Shown in pieces: positions 8,477 through 14,751 of a DNA stretch of 16,245 bases (the stretch's first letter is position 1; each line of letters starts with the position of its first letter). The DNA comes from DASULK01 sp036381835 (GTDB lineage Bacteria; Actinomycetota; Actinomycetes; Mycobacteriales; Micromonosporaceae), in the NCBI GenBank assembly GCA_036381835.1, contig DASVCA010000059.1, positions 1 through 16,245 of the forward strand, in the 5' to 3' direction. The notes beneath the pieces were generated by a model that made no database searches, had not been told where the DNA came from, and saw only the letters and a program-made list of their open reading frames with translations. A program made the translations under genes and the position numbers.

Positions 8477-8522
8477 TGTCCGTGTCGGGTCGACGGTCGG
8501 ACGCTTCTCGCCCGGTCGCCCG

Positions 8523-8720
8523 TCAGAGCGTCTCGTCGCCGGTTGACGGCCGGCCCGCCCGGTCCCGGGGCGCGACCGCCCGCGGGTCGTCCGCGGTGCG
8601 CGCCTTCGACGCCTCATCCGCCCAGTTCCCCCGGCGGATGCGGGCCAGATCCGACTCGTCGGCGCTGTGCCGGGTGCGGGTGGGTTCCGGTTCGGTACCG
8701 CGTTCGCCCTGGTGCTGCAT
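8523..8720 (-). CDS. Small hydrophilic hypothetical protein (65 aa)
   Basis: A small gene on the minus strand, convergent with the GH65 gene (46-base gap). ATG at 8720 is preceded by a strong Shine-Dalgarno GGAAGGGAG (8736-8728) at 7-base spacing, which sets the start inside a much longer open frame. The 65-residue product is highly charged, has no hydrophobic segment and no Cys, and looks natively unfolded. It contains a compact motif SADESDLARIRRGNWADEAS and a Pro/Arg-rich C-terminus. I do not recognise a family. The strong ribosome site and the amphipathic charged composition, unlike the Arg/Pro/Ala noise of shadow frames, argue it is real. The opposite-strand frame (8473-8883) is judged a shadow. 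Function unknown. Confidence 0.6.
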   Translation of the reverse strand: MQHQGERGTEPEPTRTRHSADESDLARIRRGNWADEASKARTADDPRAVAPRDRAGRPSTGDETL

Positions 8721-8727
8721 GATCTCG

Positions 8728-8736
8728 CTCCCTTCC
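8728..8736 (-). promoter_or_regulatory. Shine-Dalgarno site of the 65-aa minus-strand gene
   Basis: Reading on the minus strand, GGAAGGGAG lies 7 bases before the ATG at 8720. It is the best evidence that translation begins there. Confidence 0.6.
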
Positions 8737-8790
8737 TGCCTGCCCGTCGCGTCTGGCCGCGCAGCGCAATCGCGCGACGTCGTACGGGTC

Positions 8791-8817
8791 TCGGATCCCC
8801 GGCTTTCGGATCCCCGG
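8791..8817. repeat. Tandem 12-bp direct repeat
   Basis: TCGGATCCCCGG occurs at 8791-8802 and again at 8806-8817, separated by 3 bases, so the period is 15 bp. It lies in the divergent gap between the 65-aa gene (minus) and the hydrolase gene (plus), where promoters or an operator would be expected. No -10/-35 pair is convincing in this gap. Confidence 0.6.
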
Positions 8818-8921
8818 CGGCCCGGCGGCCAAACGGCGGCACCCCCGCCCGCCGGGCTGGTTTCGCGTCTGCTCGGCGGGTAATCGCCGGAGTGACCTAG
8901 GGACTGGGGGCGAGGGTGGAG

Positions 8922-9569
8922 ATGCGAACCACGACCGAGACGGCGATCCCGGCCGGGCGGGTGGAGCTTGCGGCCGACATCGTGGTGCCGGCGAACGCCA
9001 CTGGCCTGGTGCTGTTCGCGCACGGAAGCGGCAGTTCCCGGCTCAGCCCGCGTAATCGGGCGGTGGCGCAGACCCTCAACCAGCACGATCTCGCGACCGT
9101 ACTGGTTGACCTGCTGACCCCGGCCGAGGAGGAAATCGACCTGCGGACGGCGCAGCTGCGCTTCGACATCGGTTTTCTCGCCCAGCGGCTCGCGGAGATC
9201 ATCGACTGGCTTACCGCGAGCCGCGCGACGCCGAATCTGCCGCTCGGGCTGTTCGGTTCCAGCACCGGGGCGGCGGCTGCGCTGGTCGCCGCGGCCGAAC
9301 GTCCCGACCTGGTACGCGCCGTGGTGTCCCGGGGCGGTCGACCGGATCTGGCCGGTTCCGCACTCGCCCGGGTCGCGGCGGCCACGCTGCTGCTCGTCGG
9401 GGAGCGGGACGAGCAGGTCATCGACCTGAATGAGGAGGCGCGTCGGAAGCTGACCGCCACGACGGAGTTGCGGGTCATCCCTGGCGCCACGCACCTGTTC
9501 GAGGAGCCCGGTGCGTTGGAGGAGGTGGCGGATCAGGCGGCGGGCTGGTTCCGCAACCATTTGCGTTGA
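8922..9569 (+). CDS. Alpha/beta hydrolase (dienelactone hydrolase-like)
   Basis: A 215-residue single-domain alpha/beta hydrolase. An oxyanion-region motif VLFAHGSGSSR follows the first strands (H34), the nucleophile elbow is GSSTG with S114, the acid is D163 in LVGERDEQ, and the base is H191 in GATHLFEEPG. These positions fit a complete catalytic triad and a normal length. Similar actinobacterial domains are often annotated as dienelactone hydrolase family and sometimes occur fused to a phosphoribosyltransferase; here it stands alone. The substrate is unknown. No signal peptide, so cytosolic. Start choice is ambiguous: ATG 8922 has GAGGG 5 bases upstream, while GTG 8916, two codons earlier, has GGGGG at similar spacing; ATG is preferred. 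Its stop lies at the very edge of the first copy of the 118-bp repeat. Confidence 0.85.
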   Translation: MRTTTETAIPAGRVELAADIVVPANATGLVLFAHGSGSSRLSPRNRAVAQTLNQHDLATVLVDLLTPAEEEIDLRTAQLRFDIGFLAQRLAEIIDWLTASRATPNLPLGLFGSSTGAAAALVAAAERPDLVRAVVSRGGRPDLAGSALARVAAATLLLVGERDEQVIDLNEEARRKLTATTELRVIPGATHLFEEPGALEEVADQAAGWFRNHLR

Positions 9570-9685
9570 GGGGCGGCCCCTTGATTCCCGCTTGCTCCGC
9601 GCACGGCGGTCGAGATCGTGCTCTTTCAGGGAAAGTGTGGTATGCCGACGTCCACGAGGCCACTGAATCCGGGAAATTGCCCGAT
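9568..9685. repeat. 118-bp direct repeat, copy 1
   Basis: Aligned without gaps to 10521-10638 at an offset of 953, with about 10 mismatches (about 92% identity by hand). A 30-base core (9611-9640) is identical in both and contains the small hairpin CTTTC-AGG-GAAAG (9623-9635). It starts within the stop codon of the hydrolase gene. No protein of sense is encoded in either strand. It may be the end of, or scar from, a mobile element, but I could not identify a family. The rest of the stretch to 9722 shows nothing recognisable. Confidence 0.9.
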
Positions 9686-9722
9686 GATGGGGTCCACGTC
9701 TCGGCCACGCCGCCCGCCCAGG

Positions 9723-9953
9723 TCAGCTCTCGGTGACTTGGCCGTGGCCGGAGCGAAGACGTTTCGCGGCTCGCAGCAGCGGCCACCAGGTGGCCTCGTA
9801 CGCGGCATCAGCCGCCGCCTGCCAGATTTCGTGCGACATTCCGGGAGGGACGTCAACCCGCAGTGGGACGTCGTGTGCGATCGCCGCAGCGAGCCGAGCG
9901 GGGTCGACTTCGAGCTGTTCGGCAGCCCATTGCAAGGTGCGTAAATCCGGCAC
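9723..9953 (-). CDS. Hypothetical protein, 76 aa, probably with a displaced (frameshifted) start
   Basis: The minus-strand product reads naturally (LRTLQWAAEQLEVDPARL, then a C-terminal segment ending RSGHGQVTES), is acidic to neutral, alpha-helical in look and has no membrane segment. I do not recognise the family. The in-frame start is GTG 9953, with no good ribosome site. Just upstream there is an excellent Shine-Dalgarno GAGGAGG (9997-9991) with an ATG at 9985 five bases on, but that ATG is one frame off and stops after seven codons (MDRHPSS). In the gene's own frame, the same bases read TPEQLDEWVPDL before GTG 9953, which looks like genuine protein. One missing base between the ATG and this stretch would explain everything. 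It is either an N-terminally broken gene, a sequence error, or a leader peptide coupled to GTG 9953. Confidence 0.5.
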   Translation of the reverse strand: MPDLRTLQWAAEQLEVDPARLAAAIAHDVPLRVDVPPGMSHEIWQAAADAAYEATWWPLLRAAKRLRSGHGQVTES

Positions 9954-9990
9954 CCACTCGTCTAACTGCTCGGGTGTCGGTCCATGGGCC

Positions 9991-9997
9991 CCTCCTC
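9991..9997 (-). promoter_or_regulatory. Strong Shine-Dalgarno feeding a 7-codon frame
   Basis: GAGGAGG on the minus strand, 5 bases before the ATG at 9985. The frame it opens ends at TAG 9964-9962, nine bases before GTG 9953 of the hypothetical gene. It is the likely original ribosome site of that gene. Confidence 0.6.
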
Positions 9998-10071
9998 GTG
10001 TGGGCCGAAGGTCACCGCCTGCGGTTGGGCGAGCATCACCACACAGTTGACACAGGCTCTATGGTGGGCCG

Positions 10072-10506
10072 ATGACGTCGGTTAAGCAGTTCCAGGTTAC
10101 CTTCGACTGTGCGGAACCTGAGCGCCTCGCTCGTTTCTGGTGCGAGGCGTTGGGTTACGTCGTACCGCCGCCACCGGAGGGGTTTGCTACCTGGGACGAT
10201 TTCGATCGCACGCTGCCGCCTGAGAAGCAGGGTTCAGCGTTCGCGTGCATCGATCCCTCGGGTGTGGGCCCGCGACTGTACTTCCAGCGCGTTCCCGAAG
10301 GGAAGGTCGTCAAGAATCGGTTGCATCTTGACGTGCGGGTCGGCACCGGGCTCGTGGGTGAAGAGCGCCTGGCCGCGCTTGAGGCCGAATGCGCACGACT
10401 GGTCGCGCTCGGCGCGGTACGCGTGCGACTGCTGCGTGCCGATGGCGAGAACGAGTCGTGCCTCGTGATGCAGGACATCGAGGGCAACGAGTTCTGTCTC
10501 GACTGA
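10072..10506 (+). CDS. VOC (glyoxalase/bleomycin-resistance) superfamily protein
   Basis: A 144-residue protein with the two-module VOC fold. The N-terminal module has QVTFDCAEPERLARFWCEAL, the characteristic strand-helix of glyoxalase-like domains, followed by GYVV and an extended loop (WDDFDRTLPPEKQ). The second module has RLHLDVRVG and ends with the typical VMQDIEGNEFCLD. The pattern matches the Glyoxalase_6-like actinobacterial group, whose members mostly have no assigned substrate. VOC proteins may bind metals and act in detoxification or drug binding; nothing here identifies the ligand. It lies between the two direct repeats, divergent from the 76-aa gene with about 100 bases between. 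ATG 10072 is the first in-frame start that leaves the domain whole; only a weak GGTGGG precedes it. Confidence 0.87.
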   Translation: MTSVKQFQVTFDCAEPERLARFWCEALGYVVPPPPEGFATWDDFDRTLPPEKQGSAFACIDPSGVGPRLYFQRVPEGKVVKNRLHLDVRVGTGLVGEERLAALEAECARLVALGAVRVRLLRADGENESCLVMQDIEGNEFCLD

Positions 10507-10520
10507 GTGACCCCGGCGCT

Positions 10521-10638
10521 GAGGGGCGGCGTCTTGATTCCCGCTTGCTCTGCGCACGACGGTCGAGATCGTGCTCTTTCAGGGAAAGTGTGGTGTGCAG
10601 GCGTCCACGAGGCCACTGAATCCGGAAAAGTGCACGAT
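10521..10638. repeat. 118-bp direct repeat, copy 2
   Basis: Same orientation as 9568-9685, with mismatches scattered mainly at the edges. It begins 14 bases after the VOC stop codon and ends at the start of the broken crystallin-like gene. The copies bracket 835 bases that hold the 76-aa gene and the VOC gene. Confidence 0.9.
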
Positions 10639-10639
10639 C

Positions 10640-11055
10640 TTCACCGCGTACGACCTGGATTTCACGGCCGATGGTGGGGAGGTGGCGGTGGTGGCCTGGC
10701 TGGGCTACGACCCCCCGTCGATCGGCACTGACATCGTCACCACCCCCTTCGAAGCAAAGTCCGAAGAAGGCGCGGTGGTACTCGACGGAACTACAGCGGT
10801 GACATGTGGATCAAGTACGAGGAGGGCACCAGGTCCCGTAACAAGGCCGAGATCGACTGGTGGAACGGCGACGACGAGATCAGTTCGCTCTCGAACAAGA
10901 CCAGCATCTACCTGGTGGTGTTCGCGGACGACAACTGGAACGGCTCCTGGAAGTGCATCAACCCGTATACGAACCTCAGTTCGCTGAGCGGTTCGTGGAA
11001 CGACAACATCGAGAGTTTCTATCTCGATGACGACTGCGTGTTCTGCCTAAACTGA
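10640..11055 (+). pseudogene. Beta/gamma-crystallin or peptidase-inhibitor-I36-like protein, truncated and frameshifted
   Basis: The 3' half (10789-11055) encodes a beta/gamma-crystallin-like domain with two half-motifs: WWNGDDEISSL and later VVFADDNWNGSWKC ... SGSWNDNIESFYL, ending in DDDCVFCLN. Proteins of this type in actinomycetes are usually short secreted proteins with a signal peptide. Here none is seen: upstream, the open frame runs one base out of register (VAWLGYDPPSIG ... EEGAVVLDG) straight into the direct repeat. Shifting back one base at about 10788 joins ...VVLDG to NYSGDMWIKYEEG, a smooth reading, so one base seems missing there. ATG 10804 could start an 83-residue fragment but has no good ribosome site. 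The 5' end was probably lost when the repeat arrived. Upstream boundary is approximate. Confidence 0.6.
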
Positions 11056-11070
11056 GCAGTTCTGAAATGA

Positions 11071-11113
11071 TATCCGGCGAAGCGCCGGACGGACCTCGGC
11101 GCTTCGCCGGATA
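11071..11113. terminator. Perfect 16-bp inverted repeat, probable terminator
   Basis: TATCCGGCGAAGCGCC (11071-11086) is mirrored exactly by GGCGCTTCGCCGGATA (11098-11113); one more G-C pair closes the loop to 9 bases. It begins 15 bases after the crystallin-like stop codon and ends 39 bases before the ATPase ATG. No T-run follows on + and the minus side is TCATTTCA, so a terminator is likely but an operator role for the exporter genes is also possible. Confidence 0.65.
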
Positions 11114-11142
11114 CCCCGCGCTCGTACTTTCTGATCGCCATG

Positions 11143-11148
11143 AAGGAG
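11143..11148 (+). promoter_or_regulatory. Shine-Dalgarno of the exporter ATPase gene
   Basis: AAGGAG, 4 bases before ATG 11153. No convincing -10/-35 pair is visible between the inverted repeat and this site. Confidence 0.7.
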
Positions 11149-11152
11149 TGGC

Positions 11153-11833
11153 ATGAGTGACATCATCGTTGCCTCGGCACTGGTAAAAACCCTTGGTAGC
11201 ACACGGGCTCTGAGTAACGTTTCAATGTCCGTCGCCAAGGGCGAGGTGATCGCGGTTGTCGGCCCCTCCGGTTGCGGAAAGTCTACGCTTCTTCAGGTGT
11301 TGGCCGGGCTTCTCGCCCCTGATGAGGGGATCGTTGAGTTTGACGGAACGAACCTATATGAATTGAACGACAATGCGCGCAGCGCCGTCCGGCTGCGTCA
11401 TTTCGGATTCGCCTTTCAGTTCGGTGAACTTGTCCCTGAACTGACGCTGCAGGAGAATGTGGAGCTTCCGTTGCGGTTGACCGGTGCCTCTGCACAGGAG
11501 GCGCGCCGCCGCAGCGCGACGATGCTCGAAGAACTGGAGATCGGCGACCTCGGCGATCGCCGGCCGACAGAGGTGTCGGGCGGGCAGGGGCAGCGTGCGG
11601 CGATCGCACGGGCGATGGTGCACGGACCTTCTGTGCTGTTCGCGGACGAGCCAACCGGAGCGCTGGACAGCAAGTCTGGTAAGGGTGTCCTGGGTGCGCT
11701 GCTGGGCATCGCGCGCAGCCGGGGCACGAGCGTCGTCATTGTGACGCATGATCAGCATGTTGCTGACAACGCCGACCGCGTGGTGGAGATGCGCGACGGC
11801 GCGGTCTTCGGTGGGATCGAGGTCGCCGAATGA
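11153..11833 (+). CDS. ABC transporter ATP-binding protein (MacB/LolD/FtsE type)
   Basis: A 226-residue ATPase with every nucleotide-site motif: Walker A GPSGCGKST (37-45), Q-loop glutamine 89, signature VSGGQGQRAAIARA (141-154), Walker B VLFADEPTGALD (161-172) and switch histidine 199 in VTHD. DEPTGALD is the usual form in the MacB/LolD/BceA group that works with FtsX-type permeases, and such a permease follows with a 4-base overlap (ATGA). Known roles of the group are mechanotransmission or export of peptides, lipoproteins or drugs, not import. No response regulator or histidine kinase is adjacent, in contrast with Bce-type modules. GC is a little lower than in the left cluster. Confidence 0.93.
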   Translation: MSDIIVASALVKTLGSTRALSNVSMSVAKGEVIAVVGPSGCGKSTLLQVLAGLLAPDEGIVEFDGTNLYELNDNARSAVRLRHFGFAFQFGELVPELTLQENVELPLRLTGASAQEARRRSATMLEELEIGDLGDRRPTEVSGGQGQRAAIARAMVHGPSVLFADEPTGALDSKSGKGVLGALLGIARSRGTSVVIVTHDQHVADNADRVVEMRDGAVFGGIEVAE

Positions 11834-14115
11834 TCGCCTGGTTCCGGAACCGGGTGTGGCCGTGGATCTGGCTTGGCGCGCGGCTCTGTGTCGGCTCGGG
11901 CCGGAAGATGGCACTGCGCACGGCGCTGCTCGGAGCTGCATGTGCCGTGGGCGTCTTCCTGGTTCTTGCGGCGATGGCCGTGCCGATCGTCTCGGACGCC
12001 CAACTCGCGCGCAGCTATGCTCGGACTCCGGTGATCGAAGAGATCAGCACGCCGGGTATGCGTATGACCGTCATCCATGACGCGGTGGGTTCCCGCCCGC
12101 TGACACGTGTCGCGGTGGCTGATGTGGCGCCCGACAGTCCGAGGCCGCCTGGGGTGATGGTGCTGCCAGGGCCTGGTGACATCATCGTGTCCCCGGCGCT
12201 CGAGGAGCTCATCGCCGCTGATCCCGCAGTCCGCTACCGCTTCCCTCAGCGTGTCGTGGGTGCGATCGGTCGCGAAGGACTGGTGGCGCCGGATGAACTG
12301 TACGCCTACGTGGGTGTCCCGGCTGACGACCTATCCATCGGCACCGGTGTCGTAACCGGGTACAGGGATGCGGGGAACGAGGCGTGGAAGTCTTCACTCG
12401 GAGGCAACGAGCTCGAACGGATGTTGACGGCTCCTCGCGTTGTCTCGGCTAGCTTCGCGCTGTTTCTCGGCCTGCCGTTGTCCGTTCTGCTCGGCATCTG
12501 CGTCCGCTTCGACGCTTCCCGGCGGGATCGGCGTCTTGCCGCGCTGCGTCTGGTAGGCGCGAGCCAGCGCCAGGCTCATCTGTCGGCAGCCGTCGAGATG
12601 GCCGTCATCGCGACCGCCGGCGTCGTCGCCGGCCTAGTGTTGTTCGTGCTCGTTGCCCGGATCACGGACGGCTGGCACGTGGGCCGTTTCTACTGGTACG
12701 CATCCGATGTCGCCATCCCGCCGAGCCGCATCGTGCTGCTCTGCGCGCTTGTCATCGGTCTCGCGGTGCTGGTCTCGGCGGCTGGCAGCCGGCCTGCGCT
12801 CAAGAACCCGGTCCGGGTGCGCCGTTCGGGTATGAATACTGGACCGTCGCACTGGCGGCTGGTGCCGCTGGCGGTTGCGCCGCTGGCGCTGCTGCTGGCA
12901 CCGACGAGCCTCGTCACCCCTTTCCAACGCCTGGTCCTACTGGGCGTGGGTATCACGGCGTCGGTCGTCGCGCTGGTGACCGTGACACCGACCGTGCTCA
13001 GCGTGGCGGGAAAGTCTGCCGGCCGGATCAAGAGCCTGCCGGTGTGGGCGCAACTGGCCGCGCGTCGCGCTGCGCACTCGCCGGCGATCACCCCGAAACT
13101 CGTCACCGGGGTGCTGGTCTCGGTCTTCATTGCAGGGCTCGGCATGCTCGTGGGGACGACGGTCCGTGAGGATGTACCTGTTCCTGCAGTGTCGATGTCG
13201 GAGACCGCCGAGCCGGCCGTCGCCTTTGCTGCCGGCGTGACACGGCAGGTCGCGGACAACCTGCGGTTGTCCCGGGCGGTCGTCGCCGCCAGCGTTCTGC
13301 AACTCGAGGTGGGCGTGGACGCGAAGCAGGAAAACAACGCGAACATTGTGCGGACGTCGTGTCAGGAGGCGGCTGCGCTGTTCGAGCGGGTCGGCCCCTG
13401 TCAGGACGGTCAGGCCTATCGCGTGGTCTACGCAGCAGGCATGGAGCGGGGCACCAACACGGGACTTAAACCGGGCGATGCGGTGACGATCCAGTACGGG
13501 CCTCGACAGGGCCAGTCCATGACCGTGCCGATCGACACTATCGAGGTTTCCGGCACGGACTACGGCTGCTGGTGCGACATCCTCATCACGGAGAAGCTCG
13601 ACTCGGGAGACCTCGTGGTGAGACTGAACGACGAGGATTCCTTCTGGGCGGATGTCTCGCGGATGGCCCCCGCCATTCGCTTCCAGGGTAATCAGGACAT
13701 GCGGCGAGGCTTGGACGCGGACGCCGTCATGACTCTGATCTTCGTGGGACTCACCATCACGGTGTCTCTCGGACTCGTCGCCTTCGTCATCGCCTCCATC
13801 GACCGGAGCATAGAGTCGCGCCACAAGGACGCCCCGCTTCTCGCCCTGGGCGTGCCCGCACGAATGCTGCGCATGGCGGAGGCAGCGCAGCTCCTGCTGG
13901 TGATTGTCTCGGGTCTGCTGCTCGGCCTGGCGTTGCTCGCCCTTACCGTCAAGAGTTGGTCCGGCGTCTTCGACATGTCCTTCGATACGGTCAGCGCGCC
14001 GCTGGTGCCGTTGTTCGTCAGCGTCTTCGTCGGCATGGTGCTGCTGATCCTGACGGTGGCTGCACTGACCACGCGCAACCGTAGACTGAGCCCGGAGGAC
14101 CTGCGCAGGGAGTGA
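11830..14115 (+). CDS. FtsX-family ABC transporter permease, 10 predicted TM helices
   Basis: A 761-residue permease. Hydrophobic helices by eye: about 30-53, 203-225, 257-278, 297-319, 344-362, 366-390, 424-443, 632-657, 684-708 and 724-745. This is two FtsX-like modules: the first has the cytoplasmic coupling sequence RRDRRLAALRLVGASQRQ before helix 3, the second a matching SRHKDAPLLALGVPARML. Two large external loops stand out (about 54-202 and 444-631); the second has four cysteines (pairs near 511/523 and 579/581, the latter in GCWCD) that may form disulfides. The C-terminus TTRNRRLSPEDLRRE is typical. It pairs with the upstream ATPase. Substrate unknown; export or membrane release of a lipophilic compound, peptide or lipoprotein is the family expectation. 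Followed after 35 bases by an intrinsic terminator. Confidence 0.88.
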   Translation: MIAWFRNRVWPWIWLGARLCVGSGRKMALRTALLGAACAVGVFLVLAAMAVPIVSDAQLARSYARTPVIEEISTPGMRMTVIHDAVGSRPLTRVAVADVAPDSPRPPGVMVLPGPGDIIVSPALEELIAADPAVRYRFPQRVVGAIGREGLVAPDELYAYVGVPADDLSIGTGVVTGYRDAGNEAWKSSLGGNELERMLTAPRVVSASFALFLGLPLSVLLGICVRFDASRRDRRLAALRLVGASQRQAHLSAAVEMAVIATAGVVAGLVLFVLVARITDGWHVGRFYWYASDVAIPPSRIVLLCALVIGLAVLVSAAGSRPALKNPVRVRRSGMNTGPSHWRLVPLAVAPLALLLAPTSLVTPFQRLVLLGVGITASVVALVTVTPTVLSVAGKSAGRIKSLPVWAQLAARRAAHSPAITPKLVTGVLVSVFIAGLGMLVGTTVREDVPVPAVSMSETAEPAVAFAAGVTRQVADNLRLSRAVVAASVLQLEVGVDAKQENNANIVRTSCQEAAALFERVGPCQDGQAYRVVYAAGMERGTNTGLKPGDAVTIQYGPRQGQSMTVPIDTIEVSGTDYGCWCDILITEKLDSGDLVVRLNDEDSFWADVSRMAPAIRFQGNQDMRRGLDADAVMTLIFVGLTITVSLGLVAFVIASIDRSIESRHKDAPLLALGVPARMLRMAEAAQLLLVIVSGLLLGLALLALTVKSWSGVFDMSFDTVSAPLVPLFVSVFVGMVLLILTVAALTTRNRRLSPEDLRRE

Positions 14116-14150
14116 GTGCTCCGGCACGGGTGACCCCGAGCACGTGCGCG

Positions 14151-14188
14151 AACGGCCCGCCGGAGGACCCGGCGGGCCGTTGTTCTTC
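14151..14188 (+). terminator. Intrinsic terminator of the ABC exporter operon
   Basis: A perfect 13-bp stem, AACGGCCCGCCGG (14151-14163) with CCGGCGGGCCGTT (14169-14181), closes a 5-base loop AGGAC and is followed by the T-rich TTGTTCTTC. It starts 35 bases after the permease stop and also faces the end of the minus-strand gene remnant (stop at 14189-14187), so it may serve both directions. Confidence 0.88.
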
Positions 14189-14533
14189 AGACCTCGATGA
14201 GTTTCAGATGTTCCGGGCGCACGATTCTACGTGCGACGGTGGTCCTATCAAGCAACTCGCGTCGCCGTCCCCGGACTCTGTTTTGCGGGCAGTTGGTGGG
14301 CATGCTCAGCAGGCCGGCGTAGTAGTCCAGATACGACCTCACAGTGCGAGGCTCGCGGCCTATCTTCCGATGAGCCGTTCGCCGATCAGGCCGTGGGCGC
14401 CGGTCTCTGGAGAAGGCTCCTCGCCTGGGAAAATGTAAGGCATCCCACCATCAGCGTCACAGCCGTCGTGCTGTCCCTCCCGCTGCGACACCACCACCGG
14501 CACCACAAACTCCGGCAACCCCACCGATCCCAT
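14187..14533 (-). pseudogene. Small minus-strand gene with HTH-like segment, broken by a frameshift
   Basis: Read on the minus strand, ATG 14533 follows a strong Shine-Dalgarno GGGGAGGA (14548-14541) and opens a 57-codon frame beginning MGSVGLPEFVVPVVVSQREG and containing PYIFPGEEPSPETGAHGLIG, ending ERLIGR and TAG at 14362-14360. In the next frame the text carries on without a break as KIGREPRTVRSYLDYYAGLL, then MPTNCPQNRVRG, ending RPEHLKLIEV with TGA at 14189-14187. Joined by one base near 14365, the product would be about 115 residues, and GERLIGRKIGREPRTVRSYL resembles a helix-turn-helix. I do not know the family. It is divergent from the DUF5919 regulator. Two + strand frames here (14112-14438, 14231-14671) are shadows. 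Confidence 0.55.
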
Positions 14534-14540
14534 AACCTGC

Positions 14541-14548
14541 TCCTCCCC
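14541..14548 (-). promoter_or_regulatory. Shine-Dalgarno of the broken minus-strand gene
   Basis: GGGGAGGA on the minus strand, 7 bases before ATG 14533. It is the main reason to accept the short 57-codon frame as the start of a real gene. Confidence 0.55.
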
Positions 14549-14676
14549 AACCAGCCGTCCTGGAAGGGCCCGAGGCGGGCGGGGTCGGTCACCCCCTCAC
14601 GAACAACCGTGCACCCCAGCACCCACCCCGAGCCGTGCTCTGAGTTTCGGGGTCGACCAGGGAGTCCGTGAATGAC

Positions 14677-14719
14677 TCCAATCCGTATTGGACACGCATC
14701 TTTGCTGAACTTGCTGAAC
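14677..14719 (+). promoter_or_regulatory. Palindrome and tandem 9-mers ahead of the regulator gene
   Basis: TCCAAT-CCGT-ATTGGA (14677-14692) is a 6-bp-arm palindrome, followed by two abutting copies of TTGCTGAAC (14702-14710, 14711-14719). If the regulator starts at GTG 14752 these lie 33-75 bases upstream, where an autoregulatory operator would sit. If it starts at GTG 14668 they would be inside the coding region. Function is inferred. Confidence 0.35.
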
Positions 14720-14751
14720 CCAATCCGAACCCTGTGCGAAGGGATTGTTCA

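Noticed and set aside
8473..8883. + strand 136-codon frame after the GH65 gene
   Set aside because: It is antisense to the 65-aa minus-strand gene, rich in Ser/Arg, has no ribosome site beyond the coupled ATG, and does not resemble a protein family.
9618..9944. + strand 108-codon frame starting in the first repeat (and the similar frame from 10571)
   Set aside because: It begins in repeat DNA and runs antisense to the 76-aa gene. The shared N-terminus MLFQGKCG arises only because the repeat is duplicated.
10047..10052. TTGACA, a perfect -35 box, ahead of the VOC gene
   Set aside because: No -10-like hexamer lies 16-18 bases downstream; that distance falls on the start codon itself, so a promoter for this gene is not supported.
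9568..10638. The repeat-bracketed segment as a complete insertion sequence
   Set aside because: No transposase is encoded between the repeats, the repeats are direct rather than inverted, and no target-site duplication is evident, so only a scar or non-autonomous element can be proposed.
14112..14671. Two + strand frames (108 and 146 codons) after the exporter operon
   Set aside because: They run through the terminator or antisense to the minus-strand gene remnant, and their products (for example a run of His and Ser) lack protein-like features.
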